A stretch of 64,000 bases of DNA, taken from an uncultured Oscillospiraceae bacterium (GTDB lineage Bacteria > Bacillota > Clostridia > Oscillospirales > Oscillospiraceae). The DNA lies in the NCBI GenBank assembly GCA_944382965.1, contig CALWOA010000006.1, positions 51,097-115,096 of the forward strand, in the 5' to 3' direction. How positions within the stretch are numbered: position 1 is the first letter of the stretch; every line of letters begins with the position of its first letter. Below are positions 36,794 through 45,513 of this stretch, piece after piece. A program made the position numbers and the translations under genes. A model generated the notes under the pieces. It had not been told where the DNA came from and searched no databases. It saw only the letters and a program-made list of their open reading frames with translations.

Positions 36794-37996
36794 ATGGCAA
36801 AGCAGAAGTTTGAAAGAAATAAGCCCCACGTTAACATTGGCACCATCGGCCACGTTGACCACGGCAAGACCACTCTGACCGCCGCTATCACCAAGTACCT
36901 GTCCCTGAAGGGCCAGGCTTCCTTCGAGGACTACGCTTCCATCGATAAGGCTCCCGAAGAGAAGGCTCGTGGTATCACGATCAACACCGCTCACGTTGAG
37001 TACGAGACCGACAAGCGTCACTACGCTCACGTTGACTGCCCGGGCCACGCCGACTATATCAAGAACATGATCACCGGTGCTGCTCAGATGGACGGCGCTA
37101 TCCTGGTTATCGCTGCTACCGACGGCCCCATGGCTCAGACCAAGGAGCACCTGCTGCTGGCTCGTCAGGTTGGCGTGCCCTCCATCGTTGTGTTCATGAA
37201 CAAGGCTGACCTGGTTGATGACGCTGAGCTGCTGGAGCTGGTTGAGATGGAGATCCGCGAGACTCTGTCCTTCTACGAGTTCCCCGGCGACGACATCCCC
37301 GTTATCCAGGGTTCCGCTCTGAACGCTCTGATCTCCGAGTCCAAGGACCCCGAGGCTCCTGAGTATGCCTGCATCAAGGCTCTGATGGACGCTGTCGACG
37401 AGTATATCCCCACTCCCGACCGTAAGGCTGACCAGCCCTTCCTGATGCCCGTTGAGGACGTCTTCACCATCTCCGGCCGTGGTACCGTTGCTACTGGCCG
37501 TGTTGAGCGTGGCGTTATCAAGAAGAACGAGCCTGTCGAAATCGTTGGCCTGCGTGAGGACAAGCAGAGCACCGTCGTGACCGACATCGAAATGTTCCAC
37601 AAGCTGCTGGACTACGCAGAAGCTGGCGACAACATCGGCGCTCTGCTGCGTGGTATCGACAAGAAGAACATTGAGCGTGGTCAGGTTCTGTGCAAGCCCG
37701 GTTCCATCCACCCCTACACCAAGTTCGCTGGCCAGGTTTACGTCCTGTCCAAGGATGAAGGCGGCCGTCATACCCCCTTCTTCAACAACTATCGTCCCCA
37801 GTTCTACTTCCGTACCACTGACGTAACCGGCATCATCTCCCTGCCCGAAGGCGTTGAGATGTGCATGCCCGGCGACAACGTCGTGATGAACGTTGAGCTG
37901 ATCACCCCCATCGCTATCGAGAAGGGCCTGCGTTTCGCTATCCGTGAAGGCGGCCGTACCGTTGGTTCCGGCGTTGTTACCGAGATCACCGAGTAA
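36794..37996 (+). CDS. tuf: elongation factor Tu
   Basis: A 400-residue EF-Tu, delivering aminoacyl-tRNA to the ribosome. It has [15 protein letters not shown] (G1), [16 protein letters not shown] (G2), [12 protein letters not shown] (G3) and NKADLVDD (G4), followed by domains II and III. Extreme codon bias indicates one of the most highly expressed genes here. AGGAGG precedes the ATG. It is the last gene of the str-like region. In most Firmicutes rpsJ follows directly; here rpsJ is 20 kb away. Confidence 0.98.
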   Translation: MAKQKFERNKPHVNIGTIGHVDHGKTTLTAAITKYLSLKGQASFEDYASIDKAPEEKARGITINTAHVEYETDKRHYAHVDCPGHADYIKNMITGAAQMDGAILVIAATDGPMAQTKEHLLLARQVGVPSIVVFMNKADLVDDAELLELVEMEIRETLSFYEFPGDDIPVIQGSALNALISESKDPEAPEYACIKALMDAVDEYIPTPDRKADQPFLMPVEDVFTISGRGTVATGRVERGVIKKNEPVEIVGLREDKQSTVVTDIEMFHKLLDYAEAGDNIGALLRGIDKKNIERGQVLCKPGSIHPYTKFAGQVYVLSKDEGGRHTPFFNNYRPQFYFRTTDVTGIISLPEGVEMCMPGDNVVMNVELITPIAIEKGLRFAIREGGRTVGSGVVTEITE

Positions 37997-38017
37997 TTTC
38001 TGATCCTTTGGGATTTT

Positions 38018-38048
38018 GTCCCCCAGCCATTGGCTGGGGGACTTTTTT
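38018..38048 (+). terminator. terminator of tuf
   Basis: A perfect 11-bp GC-rich stem (38018-38028 with 38032-38042) followed by T6. Confidence 0.9.
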
Positions 38049-38071
38049 ACGTTTTCGAAAATGTAAGATGG

Positions 38072-38102
38072 AAAAAGGCACCGCCATTGGCGGTGCCTTT
38101 TT
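38072..38102 (-). terminator. terminator of rnpB (bidirectional)
   Basis: A perfect 14-bp stem (38072-38085 with 38089-38102), loop ATT, with A5/T5 flanks. It ends rnpB on the minus strand and backs up the tuf terminator on the plus strand. Confidence 0.9.
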
Positions 38103-38104
38103 CC

Positions 38105-38455
38105 ACGACACGGATCTATAAGCCGGGTTCTGTCTTGACAGCCATCTATCTAGCCCTTTGGTTGCCCAAAGGATCAAGCCGCCTCCTCGGAACGGTCGGG
38201 CAGACCATACGTTCCTCCACGGCGTTGCTCCGGGATAGAGTTTACAGCGTAAAACCCATGTTACCATGGGCCGGGTGCGCTCTTACCGCACCTTTTCACC
38301 CTGGCCGCAGGGAATCCCTGCGGTGGTATCTCTCTGTTGCACTTGTCCTGGGGTCACCCCCGGCGGGCGTTACCCGTTATCCCTGCCCTGTGGAGCCCGG
38401 ACTTTCCTCATCTGGAGCCTTTCGGCTTCCATCCGCGGCTGTCCGATCCGGTCGC
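38105..38455 (-). ncRNA. rnpB: RNase P RNA
   Basis: On the minus strand the RNA contains the universally conserved RNase P landmarks. Near the 5' end GAGGAAAGTCCGGGCTCC (P4 5' strand) is followed by CAGGGTAACGGGTAACGCCCG. In the middle AGGGTGAAAAGGTGCGGTAAGAGCGCACC appears in pieces, and near the 3' end ACAGAACCCGGCTTATAGAT (P4 3' strand). Its length of about 350 nt and peripheral helices look like the common bacterial type A. This catalytic RNA matures tRNA 5' ends. Boundaries are estimated from the promoter and terminator. Confidence 0.95.
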
Positions 38456-38461
38456 GGAAAT

Positions 38462-38490
38462 ATTGTACTGCAATCCGGGCAAATTGTCAA
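38462..38490 (-). promoter_or_regulatory. promoter of rnpB
   Basis: On the minus strand, TTGACA (38490-38485), a 17-nt spacer and TACAAT (38467-38462), placing the start near 38455. Confidence 0.85.
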
Positions 38491-38495
38491 ATGTC

Positions 38496-38524
38496 TTGAA
38501 AAATCTTTCTGAAATGTATATACT
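38496..38524 (+). promoter_or_regulatory. promoter of murD-ispD-ispF
   Basis: TTGAAA (38496-38501), a 17-nt spacer and TATACT (38519-38524). It is back to back with the rnpB promoter. Confidence 0.75.
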
Positions 38525-38571
38525 AGTTCCCAAGGCAGAATTGCCTGGAATGTTTGGAAATGAGGGAAATC

Positions 38572-39933
38572 ATGATTTCTGCTTTTGAACAATACTTTTC
38601 ATCTTTGAAGGACAAAAAGGTAGCAGTCTTGGGTTTGGGCGTCAGCAATCGGCCTCTTGTTCGGCTGCTGCTGGAATTTGGGTGCAGCGTTGTGGGATGC
38701 GACAAGACCCCACGGGAGAATCTTGACGAGGAAGTCATGCGGCTGGAAAGCATGGGCTGCAAGCTCCACGTGGGAGAGAATTATTTAGACGGTGTGGAAG
38801 CGGATGTTGTATTCCGTACCCCAGGTATGCATCCGGGGAATCCGGCAATTGTTGCCTTGCGTGACCGGGGCGCGCAGATCACTTCGGAGATGGAAGTGTT
38901 TTTTGAGGTTTGCCCCTGCCATTTGATTGCAGTAACGGGCTCTGATGGCAAAACCACAACTACCACCCTGATTTCGGAAATGCTCAAGGCAGCAGGCAAA
39001 ACGGTATGGCTGGGAGGCAATATCGGCACTCCGCTGCTGCCCTTGGTGCGGAAAATGCAGCCGGAGGACTTTGCCGTAGTGGAGCTCAGCTCCTTCCAGC
39101 TGATGGATATGACCCGCAGTCCGGAGCGGGCCCTGATCACCAATCTGGCCCCCAACCATCTGGACATTCACAAGGACATGGATGAGTATGTCGAAGCGAA
39201 GAAAAACATCTTCCGCTATCAGGATGCGCAAGGCCTGCTGGTCCTCAATGCTGACAATGAAATTACCGCTTCCTTCCGGGGCAATGGAACAACTCGCTTC
39301 TTCTCCCGGCAAGGGGATGCCCATGTGTGCCTGAAAAATGGGATGATTTGCCGGGAGGGACAGCCGGTACTTCCTGTTGCGGACATTCTCATTCCCGGTG
39401 TCCACAACGTGGAAAACTATATGGCCGCAATTGCTATGGTAGAAGGCTTGGCAGGAGACGACGTAGTGCGCCAGGTTGCCAAAACATTTGGCGGCGTAGA
39501 ACATCGAATTGAGCTGGTGCGGGTAAAAGACGGTGTGAAATTCTACAATGACTCCATCGCCTCATCTCCCAGCCGTACCATTGCTGGATTGCGCAGCTTC
39601 CCGGAGAAAGTCATTCTCATTGCCGGGGGCTATGATAAGCACATCCCTTATGATGTACTGGGACCGGAGATTTGCGCCCATGTAAAGAAACTGTTCCTGG
39701 GCGGCGCTACGGGAGAGAAGATTCGCCAAGCGGTGATAAATTGCCCGGAATATGATCCTTCTACGCTGGAAATTGTGAATTGCGGAAGCTTCGAACCGGC
39801 AGTTCGTGCAGCGGCTCAGGCAGCAAAACCTGGGGATGTGGTGCTGATGAGCCCTGCCAGCGCTGCCTTTGATCAGTTCAAGAATTTCATGGTTCGGGGC
39901 GATTTCTACAAAAAGCTGGTAAAGGAGCTGTAA
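38572..39933 (+). CDS. murD: UDP-N-acetylmuramoyl-L-alanine--D-glutamate ligase
   Basis: A 453-residue Mur ligase adding D-glutamate to UDP-MurNAc-L-Ala in cytoplasmic peptidoglycan precursor synthesis. It has an N-terminal Rossmann domain with VLGLGVSNRPLVRLL, an ATP loop VTGSDGKTTTTTLI, a central ELSSFQL motif, NLAPNHLDIH with the Mg-binding histidine, and a C-terminal domain with YNDSIASSPSRTIAGL. The ATG at 38572 follows GAGGG; a TTG at 38554 is in frame but badly spaced. It stands apart from the usual mra/dcw cluster and is followed by the isoprenoid genes ispD and ispF, whose product feeds undecaprenyl carrier synthesis. Confidence 0.96.
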   Translation: MISAFEQYFSSLKDKKVAVLGLGVSNRPLVRLLLEFGCSVVGCDKTPRENLDEEVMRLESMGCKLHVGENYLDGVEADVVFRTPGMHPGNPAIVALRDRGAQITSEMEVFFEVCPCHLIAVTGSDGKTTTTTLISEMLKAAGKTVWLGGNIGTPLLPLVRKMQPEDFAVVELSSFQLMDMTRSPERALITNLAPNHLDIHKDMDEYVEAKKNIFRYQDAQGLLVLNADNEITASFRGNGTTRFFSRQGDAHVCLKNGMICREGQPVLPVADILIPGVHNVENYMAAIAMVEGLAGDDVVRQVAKTFGGVEHRIELVRVKDGVKFYNDSIASSPSRTIAGLRSFPEKVILIAGGYDKHIPYDVLGPEICAHVKKLFLGGATGEKIRQAVINCPEYDPSTLEIVNCGSFEPAVRAAAQAAKPGDVVLMSPASAAFDQFKNFMVRGDFYKKLVKEL

Positions 39934-39936
39934 GCC

Positions 39937-40659
39937 ATGGACATTACCAAGATTACCCGTCCAGCCCGAAAACTGCTGCCGCTGAAATCCTGCGGCGTGG
40001 TAATTGTGGCAGCCGGGAGCGCTTCCCGGATGGGGGGCATCGACAAGGTGATGGCCCCTCTGGGCGGGGAACCGATGATTGCCCGGACAGTTCGCGCCTT
40101 TCAGGATTGCGACGCGGTGAAGAAAATTGTGGTGGTGACCCGGGAGGATCTGATTCTGCCTATTACCAGCCTTTGTTCGGGAATGGACAAGGTCAAGGCT
40201 GTGGTAGCTGGCGGCAGCAGCCGCCAGGAATCTGTCCACCTGGGACTGAACGCCCTTTCCGGGGAAGTGCAGCTGGTAGCCGTCCACGATGGCGCAAGAC
40301 CTCTAGCTACCTGGCAGCTGATTGATCGGGTAATCCGGGCAGCCAACACCTATGGCGCAGCTGCTCCCGCAATCCCGGTCAAGGATACCATCAAAGTTGT
40401 CCAGGGCGGGGTGGTGAAGCAGACACCGGATCGTGCTACACTGTTTGCGGTTCAGACGCCCCAGGTCTTTGACTTTGATTTGCTTCGCGGCGCTTTGAAA
40501 AAAGTGGAGCAGGAACAACTGCAGGTAACGGATGACTGCTCTGCTGTAGAACAGATGGGCATGCGGGTCAAGATTGTAGAGGGAGACGAGCGCAATCTTA
40601 AAGTTACTACACCTATGGACTTGAAGATAGCCCAAATGCTGCTGGAGGAAACCAAATGA
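39937..40659 (+). CDS. ispD: 2-C-methyl-D-erythritol 4-phosphate cytidylyltransferase
   Basis: A 240-residue nucleotidyltransferase, third step of the MEP isoprenoid pathway. The CTP-binding [14 protein letters not shown] (about 21-34) comes first, then [31 protein letters not shown] and the C-terminal [11 protein letters not shown] and [10 protein letters not shown]. All catalytic motifs are present. A roughly 18-residue N-terminal extension precedes the Rossmann strand, and the ATG lies 3 nt after the murD stop, so the murD 3' end supplies the ribosome binding site (AAGGAG). It overlaps ispF by 4 nt. Confidence 0.96.
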   Translation: MDITKITRPARKLLPLKSCGVVIVAAGSASRMGGIDKVMAPLGGEPMIARTVRAFQDCDAVKKIVVVTREDLILPITSLCSGMDKVKAVVAGGSSRQESVHLGLNALSGEVQLVAVHDGARPLATWQLIDRVIRAANTYGAAAPAIPVKDTIKVVQGGVVKQTPDRATLFAVQTPQVFDFDLLRGALKKVEQEQLQVTDDCSAVEQMGMRVKIVEGDERNLKVTTPMDLKIAQMLLEETK

Positions 40660-41126
40660 GAATCGGACACGGATATGATGTACACCGGCTGGTAGAAGGA
40701 CGGGACCTGATCCTGGGCGGTGTGAAAATCGAGTATGAAAAGGGTTTGGACGGACACAGTGATGCGGATGTTTTGCTCCACGCCGTTTCCGACGCTTTGC
40801 TGGGAGCTGCGGGACTGGGAGATATCGGTCGGCATTTTCCCGACACGGACCCCCAATATAAGGGTGCAGACTCTCAGAAACTGCTGGAAATTGTAGGACA
40901 GAAGGTCAAAGCGGCAGGCTACCGGATCAGCAATATTGACGTGACCATGATTGCTCAGCGCCCCAAACTGAAAGATCATATTTTGCAGATGGAAAAGAAC
41001 ATTGCCCGCTGCCTGGATCTTGCCCCGGGAAGGGTTAACGTAAAGGCTACCACCGAGGAAAAACTGGGCTTTACCGGCACTGGAGAAGGCATGGCTTGCC
41101 ATGCGGTCTGCCTGTTAGAAGAATAA
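40656..41126 (+). CDS. ispF: 2-C-methyl-D-erythritol 2,4-cyclodiphosphate synthase
   Basis: A 156-residue trimeric zinc enzyme forming the cyclodiphosphate in the MEP pathway. It carries [11 protein letters not shown] with zinc-binding Asp and His, [32 protein letters not shown] and the C-terminal [18 protein letters not shown]. The ATG overlaps the ispD TGA (ATGA). The two MEP enzymes are translationally coupled, as is common. It is the last gene before the hairpin-rich block. Confidence 0.97.
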   Translation: MRIGHGYDVHRLVEGRDLILGGVKIEYEKGLDGHSDADVLLHAVSDALLGAAGLGDIGRHFPDTDPQYKGADSQKLLEIVGQKVKAAGYRISNIDVTMIAQRPKLKDHILQMEKNIARCLDLAPGRVNVKATTEEKLGFTGTGEGMACHAVCLLEE

Positions 41127-41132
41127 CGAAAG

Positions 41133-41160
41133 ACGGATGCAGTTTGCGCTGCATCCGTTT
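41133..41160 (+). repeat. 28-nt direct repeat, copy 1 (hairpin)
   Basis: A 10-bp stem with a TTTGCG loop, identical over 28 nt to 41367-41394. It lies 6 nt after the ispF stop but has only a short T run. Confidence 0.9.
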
Positions 41161-41366
41161 AAGATTGTCGGAAAGCCCCTTGCGGGCTTTCCCGACAAAC
41201 TTTGGCAGTCTGCTGCGCGCATAATTTGTCTCCCCGATGGGGGACAAATTCCACACTTGCAGCCTGAGGAGTATTTTCAGCCAGGTACACGCCCTGGCAG
41301 AAAATGATTTGGACTTGATTTGCCGCCGTAGGCGGCAAACTCTGCGAGGCTTTTTTACAAGCTGAA

Positions 41367-41398
41367 ACGGATGCAGTTTGCGCTGCATCCGTTTTTTT
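41367..41398 (+). terminator. 28-nt direct repeat, copy 2, terminator
   Basis: The same hairpin as copy 1 but extended by A-T pairs and followed by T7. It is the real intrinsic terminator at the downstream end of the block. Confidence 0.85.
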
Positions 41399-41475
41399 GG
41401 CAGAACCGGGAGAAGCGTGGCGTATCAGCACACTTTTTCCCATGACAGCATAGATTGTGCCGGGAGGTTTTGCCG

Positions 41476-41733
41476 ATGAATTACTATTATATTACCTTTC
41501 GTTCCGTCACCTTTGCGCAAAGAGCAGAGCGGCTGCTGGGCGGAAACGGTGTGCGCTGTACCTTGCAGCGTACGCCCAAGTGGATGGAAGAGCAGGGATG
41601 CGGTTATGCACTGCGTATATGGACGAAGAATATCGCCGCGGTACAAGAACTGCTGAAGCGGGGAAAAATACCCATGCGCCGGACGTATCGGCAGAAGGGT
41701 GAAGGCCTGATGGAGGAAGTGGAGCAGACATGA
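41476..41733 (+). CDS. DUF3343 / Se-S carrier-like protein
   Basis: An 85-residue protein matching the DUF3343 (Se_S_carrier) family: NYYYITFRSVTFAQRAERLL, then GVRCTLQRTP and the central GCGYALRIW with the family cysteine. Members are proposed to carry reactive selenium or sulfur, from genome context and not from biochemistry. The ATG at 41476 follows GGGAGG. It overlaps the following class V aminotransferase gene by 4 nt, so a donor-enzyme and carrier pair is a natural reading. A selenoprotein role cannot be claimed because selD/selA/selB are not in this window. Confidence 0.85.
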   Translation: MNYYYITFRSVTFAQRAERLLGGNGVRCTLQRTPKWMEEQGCGYALRIWTKNIAAVQELLKRGKIPMRRTYRQKGEGLMEEVEQT

Positions 41734-42839
41734 TTTATCTGGACAGCGGCGCTACCTCCTTTCACAAACCCCAATCTGTGTACCGGGCTGTCAACCGGGC
41801 GCTGCATACCTGTGCCAATCCTGGACGGGGGGGATATGAGGCGGCACTGGAAGCTTCCCGGCAGATTTACCACTGCCGGGAAAGCGCGGCGGAGCTATTT
41901 GACTGCCAGCCAGAGCAGGTAGCTTTGACCAACAGCTGCACTCACGGACTGAACATTGCCATCCGTTCCCTGGTAAAACCCGGGGGAAAGGTCATTATCT
42001 CCGGGTTTGAGCACAACGCGGTTACGCGCCCTCTTCATGCCCTGGGAGCAAATATCACCGTAGCCGGGGGGAAACTTTTTGACTGGCAGGATACTCTGGA
42101 AGCTTTCGACCGGGCGCTGAAACTGGGGGCAGATGCGGCGGTATTTACCCATGTTTCCAATGTTTTTGGTTATGTTTTGCCGGTGCGGGAACTGGCGCAG
42201 CTGTGCCGGATGCGGGGGGTTCCGTACATCCTGGATGCTGCCCAGTCGGCCGGGACATTGCCGGTGAGCTTGACGGAATTGGGCGCCAGTTTCATTGCCA
42301 TGCCGGGGCACAAAGGATTGCTGGGGCCCCAGGGTACCGGACTGTTGCTGTGCGCAGATACAGCCCAGCCTTTGCTTTTTGGCGGTACCGGCAGCGCATC
42401 CATTCAGCAGACCATGCCGGAAGAACTGCCGGAACGGCTGGAGGCGGGAACGCTAAATGTACCGGGGTATGCAGGGCTGGCGGAAGGAATCGGCTTTGTG
42501 AGCCGCATGGGAACCCAACGTATTTTCCAGCGGGAACATCGCCAGCTGCAGCGATGCATAGCAGGATTGGAACGAGCGGGCATGCGGGTATTTGCAGGGG
42601 AGCACCAGGCAGCAACGGTATCTTTTTTACCGGGGATGGACTGTGAGGAAGCGGCCCAGGTTTTGGCGAGGCAGGGAATTGCCGTACGGGCCGGACTGCA
42701 CTGCGCTCCCTTTGCCCACCGCAGCGCCGGAACCCTGGAAACCGGCACGGTGCGTGTCAGCTTCGGATATGATGCTTCTGATGCCCAGACGGAGGCGCTG
42801 ATACGCGGGGTTTCCAAAATCCCGGGACAGCGGAAATAA
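41730..42839 (+). CDS. cysteine desulfurase / selenocysteine lyase family aminotransferase (class V)
   Basis: A 369-residue PLP enzyme. It begins MIYLDSGATSFHKPQSVYRA, the usual opening of this family. It then has SCTHGLNIAIRSL, the PLP-binding AMPGHKGLLGPQG with the Schiff-base lysine, GTGSAS, and the C-terminal VRAGLHCAPFAHRSAGT with the catalytic cysteine. It is shorter than housekeeping IscS and fits the CsdB/selenocysteine-lyase-like subgroup that accompanies DUF3343. It likely removes sulfur or selenium from cysteine or selenocysteine and hands it to the upstream carrier. The ATG overlaps the carrier stop. No iscU or thiI neighbours are present. Confidence 0.88.
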   Translation: MIYLDSGATSFHKPQSVYRAVNRALHTCANPGRGGYEAALEASRQIYHCRESAAELFDCQPEQVALTNSCTHGLNIAIRSLVKPGGKVIISGFEHNAVTRPLHALGANITVAGGKLFDWQDTLEAFDRALKLGADAAVFTHVSNVFGYVLPVRELAQLCRMRGVPYILDAAQSAGTLPVSLTELGASFIAMPGHKGLLGPQGTGLLLCADTAQPLLFGGTGSASIQQTMPEELPERLEAGTLNVPGYAGLAEGIGFVSRMGTQRIFQREHRQLQRCIAGLERAGMRVFAGEHQAATVSFLPGMDCEEAAQVLARQGIAVRAGLHCAPFAHRSAGTLETGTVRVSFGYDASDAQTEALIRGVSKIPGQRK

Positions 42840-42858
42840 TTTTTTTACAGAATGTCTA

Positions 42859-42887
42859 TTGCCATTGGCCTTGGGATTCGCTATAAT
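42859..42887 (+). promoter_or_regulatory. promoter of the cdaA-rsgA run
   Basis: TTGCCA (42859-42864), a 17-nt spacer and TATAAT (42882-42887). A small hairpin (42914-42928) lies in the leader. It is the only clear promoter before fifteen co-directional genes. Confidence 0.75.
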
Positions 42888-42960
42888 GGTACAGATAATA
42901 GGCTAATATACGATAGCGCATTGTGCGCTGTGGAAGAGTTGACATAAAAGGGGAATATGC

Positions 42961-43839
42961 GTGATGGAAGCCATACAGGGATTCACCCAAACAATTCTAA
43001 GTATGCAATGGAGCGACTACCTGGATATCATCGTAGTTGCGTTTATCATCTATAAGTTACTGCCTTTGCTGCGGACTCCGCACATTATGCGATTGGCGCG
43101 CACCGTGGTTTTGTTGGTATTGGTTGCCTGGGCAACGGATGTCATGCACCTGTATACCCTGAACTGGCTGCTCAGTCAGCTGCTTGCCATTGGTTTGCTG
43201 GCCTTTGTGGTGCTGTTTCAGCCGGAACTGCGCCGGATGCTGGACCATTTGGGAAGTGTCCGGCTGCCGGATTTCCTGGGCGGTTCCAAGCCGGTTCAGG
43301 AAATGGAGAATGTGATTACCCAGACGGTCCGGGCCTGCGAAATCATGAGCCGGGATAAGGTAGGCGCCTTGATTGTCTTTGCCCGGGAGCAGCACCTGAG
43401 CGAATATTACAAAACCGGCACCCAAATCGATGCTCAGGTATCCGACCCACTGCTGCGCAACATCTTTTTCCACAATTCCCCCCTGCATGATGGTGCATTG
43501 ATTATCCGGGAAGGCAGAATTGCCTACGCCGGCTGCGTCATGCCTTTGTCAAAAAATCCCAACCTGCCCAAAGAACTGGGAACCAGACACCACGCCGCCG
43601 TGGGAACCAGTGAAGTTTCCGATGCGGTAGTGGTGGTGGTTTCCGAAGAGACCGGCGCCATTTCCGTGGCGGTGGGCGGCATGCTGAAACGGCATTTGGC
43701 TCCCCAGACTCTGGACAAGCTGCTGCATAACGAGCTGGTTCCGGGGCAGAAAGAGGAAAACCAGGGCAATCTGCTGGAACGGATGCGGGACAAGCTGACT
43801 CGCACAGGCAAGGAGGACGACGCAAATGAGAAAGAATAA
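42961..43839 (+). CDS. cdaA: diadenylate cyclase CdaA
   Basis: A 292-residue membrane-bound enzyme that makes c-di-AMP from two ATP. Three N-terminal transmembrane helices (about 18-35, 42-60 and 65-85) are followed by the DisA_N/DAC domain with SPLHDGALIIREGRI (DGA motif) and GTRHHAAVGTSE. The latter is RHHAA where many family members have RHRAA. The charged C-terminal tail is typical. The start is GTG at 42961, 7 nt after GGGG; ATG at 42964 is possible. It overlaps cdaR by 14 nt. glmM, the usual third partner, is not next in line. c-di-AMP links potassium balance and wall growth. Confidence 0.95.
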   Translation: MMEAIQGFTQTILSMQWSDYLDIIVVAFIIYKLLPLLRTPHIMRLARTVVLLVLVAWATDVMHLYTLNWLLSQLLAIGLLAFVVLFQPELRRMLDHLGSVRLPDFLGGSKPVQEMENVITQTVRACEIMSRDKVGALIVFAREQHLSEYYKTGTQIDAQVSDPLLRNIFFHNSPLHDGALIIREGRIAYAGCVMPLSKNPNLPKELGTRHHAAVGTSEVSDAVVVVVSEETGAISVAVGGMLKRHLAPQTLDKLLHNELVPGQKEENQGNLLERMRDKLTRTGKEDDANEKE

Positions 43840-45070
43840 ACTCTATTCCGTCCTGCTGTCCGTGGCGGTTGCCTTTGGCTTGTGGCTGTATGTGGTGACC
43901 ACTGTCAGCCAGAAGGATGACAGAACCTACTATAACATCCCTGTGGTCATGGAAGGCGAAGCCAAACTAAACGAGCGGAACCTGATGATTACCGAAAAAT
44001 CTGCCGACACGGTATCTCTGCACCTCTCTGGCACCCGGGGAGAGCTGAATAAACTCAGCACCGGGAACAATTTGACGGTGAAGGTGGATCTGTCCAATAT
44101 TGAGGAACCGGGAGAGAATATTCGCTTGCAGTATACACCGGTGTATCCCCCCGATGTGTCCAGCAGCGCCGTTTCGGTGGTTTCCCGAAATCCTGAGGAA
44201 ATCTACATCAGCGTAGACTACCGCAGAACCAAGGAAGTGCCGGTAATTATCAACTGGACCGGTACCCGTTCGGAAAACTATATTTATGATACGGAAAATG
44301 CACTGCTGGATAATGCCACAATTACCCTGTCTGGCCCTGCCTCTGTGGTGGATCAGATTGACCACGCCCAGATTGACATTGATCTGTCTGAACAGGTAGA
44401 ATCCATCAGCCAGAGCTTCCGCTATACCTTGTGTAATGCGGAAGGCGAACCGGTGGATGCCGAGCAGATTCTGACCAGCGTGGAAGAAGTCCGGCTGGAT
44501 ATGCAGATTCAGCGCATCAAAGAGATGAATCTGGCTGTAGATGTGATTTACGGCGGCGGTGCAACTTCCCAGAATACAACGATCAGCATTTCGCCTGCTA
44601 CCATCCGGGTCTCCGGCGGTGAGGCCGTGCTGGCGGAGCTGGGTGATACCTATTCCATTGCTACCATCAACCTGGCAGAGTTGGACAGAAACAACAATGA
44701 ACTGACTTTCCCCATCAACCTGCCTGAGGGTGTGACCAACCAGACCGGTGTTACCGAGGCTAAGGTCACTGTCCGCTTTACCGATTTGGTCAGCAGGGAG
44801 TTCACCATTGACCAATTCCAGATTGTCAATTTGCCGGAAGGCATGGAGGCGGAGATCATCAATGCCAATCTGACAGTGAAGGTCCGCGGACCGGCTGGGC
44901 AGATCAGCAAGCTGACGGAGGACGATATTGTGGTCGAGGTAGACTTTACCAATGCGGAAGTGGGCACGGCAACCTACAAGGCCAATATCCGGTTTGCCGA
45001 AGGATTTGAAGATGTGGGTGCTTTGAAAACCAACTCGGTTTCGGCCATGGTTCAGCTTCAGGGAGACTAG
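43826..45070 (+). CDS. cdaR: CdaA regulator CdaR (YbbR-domain protein)
   Basis: A 414-residue protein with one N-terminal membrane anchor (about 8-24) and an extracytoplasmic region built of about four YbbR repeats. These are recognisable from recurring segments such as NLPEGVTNQTGVTEAKVTVR and NLPEGMEAEIINANLTVKVRG. CdaR binds CdaA at the membrane and tunes c-di-AMP synthesis. AAGGAGG precedes the ATG, inside the cdaA 3' end, which suggests coupled translation. Length is normal for three to four repeats. No secondary domain is seen. Confidence 0.93.
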   Translation: MRKNKLYSVLLSVAVAFGLWLYVVTTVSQKDDRTYYNIPVVMEGEAKLNERNLMITEKSADTVSLHLSGTRGELNKLSTGNNLTVKVDLSNIEEPGENIRLQYTPVYPPDVSSSAVSVVSRNPEEIYISVDYRRTKEVPVIINWTGTRSENYIYDTENALLDNATITLSGPASVVDQIDHAQIDIDLSEQVESISQSFRYTLCNAEGEPVDAEQILTSVEEVRLDMQIQRIKEMNLAVDVIYGGGATSQNTTISISPATIRVSGGEAVLAELGDTYSIATINLAELDRNNNELTFPINLPEGVTNQTGVTEAKVTVRFTDLVSREFTIDQFQIVNLPEGMEAEIINANLTVKVRGPAGQISKLTEDDIVVEVDFTNAEVGTATYKANIRFAEGFEDVGALKTNSVSAMVQLQGD

Positions 45071-45071
45071 C

Positions 45072-45500
45072 ATGGAACAGGTTGTAAGGGTTAAGGAAAC
45101 CTACGACAACGGCACGGCGTTGGTGGTCCACGTCCGGGAAAGCGCCTGCTCCGGAGACTGTCATAAATGCTCCGGCTGCGGCGCTGCCAAGGAAGCGGTG
45201 GTTTTTACCGCGGACAACCCCATCGGCGCCGGACGAGGAGACCTGGTACGGGTGGAGTCTCAGACCGGCCCGGTGCTGAAAGCTGCGTTTGTATTGTATG
45301 TTCTGCCGCTGGTGCTGTTCTTCCTGGGGTATTATCTGGGAACGCTGGTGGGGAACTGGGGCGCTGCGGTTGGCTGCCTGGGCTTTGTCCTGGGAGTGGC
45401 TATGGTGGTGTTCTATGACCGGACTGTGGTCAAAAAACAGAATTTGGGTTATACCATTACGGCCTTGGTGGAATCTTCTCAGTCCAAGGCCAGGATATGA
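45072..45500 (+). CDS. rseC: SoxR-reducing system protein RseC family
   Basis: A 142-residue RseC/MucC-like protein with an N-terminal cytoplasmic part containing a CxxxCxxCxxC-type cluster (SACSGDCHKCSGCGAAK, about 24-40), then two transmembrane helices (about 70-90 and 95-115). In E. coli RseC affects SoxR reduction through the Rsx/Rnf complex. In Firmicutes the family is common but the role is open; here it sits next to c-di-AMP genes with no rnf genes nearby. It starts 1 nt after the cdaR stop. Confidence 0.88.
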   Translation: MEQVVRVKETYDNGTALVVHVRESACSGDCHKCSGCGAAKEAVVFTADNPIGAGRGDLVRVESQTGPVLKAAFVLYVLPLVLFFLGYYLGTLVGNWGAAVGCLGFVLGVAMVVFYDRTVVKKQNLGYTITALVESSQSKARI

Positions 45501-45513
45501 GAGGTAGAAAACC

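Larger units (their letters stand above)
41131..41400. repeat. hairpin-dense intergenic block
   Basis: This 349-nt gap contains no supported gene but has at least six inverted repeats: 41133-41158, 41165-41198 (a 14-bp stem with one bulge), 41223-41250, 41280-41297, 41319-41339 and 41365-41396. The first and last share an identical 28-nt core. Short open frames here run through these hairpins and are not credible. The block resembles dispersed palindromic elements. Part of it (TGGCAGT.TGCTGCGC, near 41204) recurs near 14294 behind tRNA-Gln. Confidence 0.6.

Noticed and set aside
41071-41443. Two minus-strand frames of about 100 codons in the ispF-DUF3343 gap
   Set aside because: They run through six hairpins and one terminator, lack a ribosome binding site and have no recognisable domain.
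43567-43625. RHHAA instead of RHRAA in CdaA as a sign of inactivity
   Set aside because: The DGA motif and surrounding residues are intact and the His-for-Arg change is, as far as I recall, seen in other clostridial CdaA proteins.
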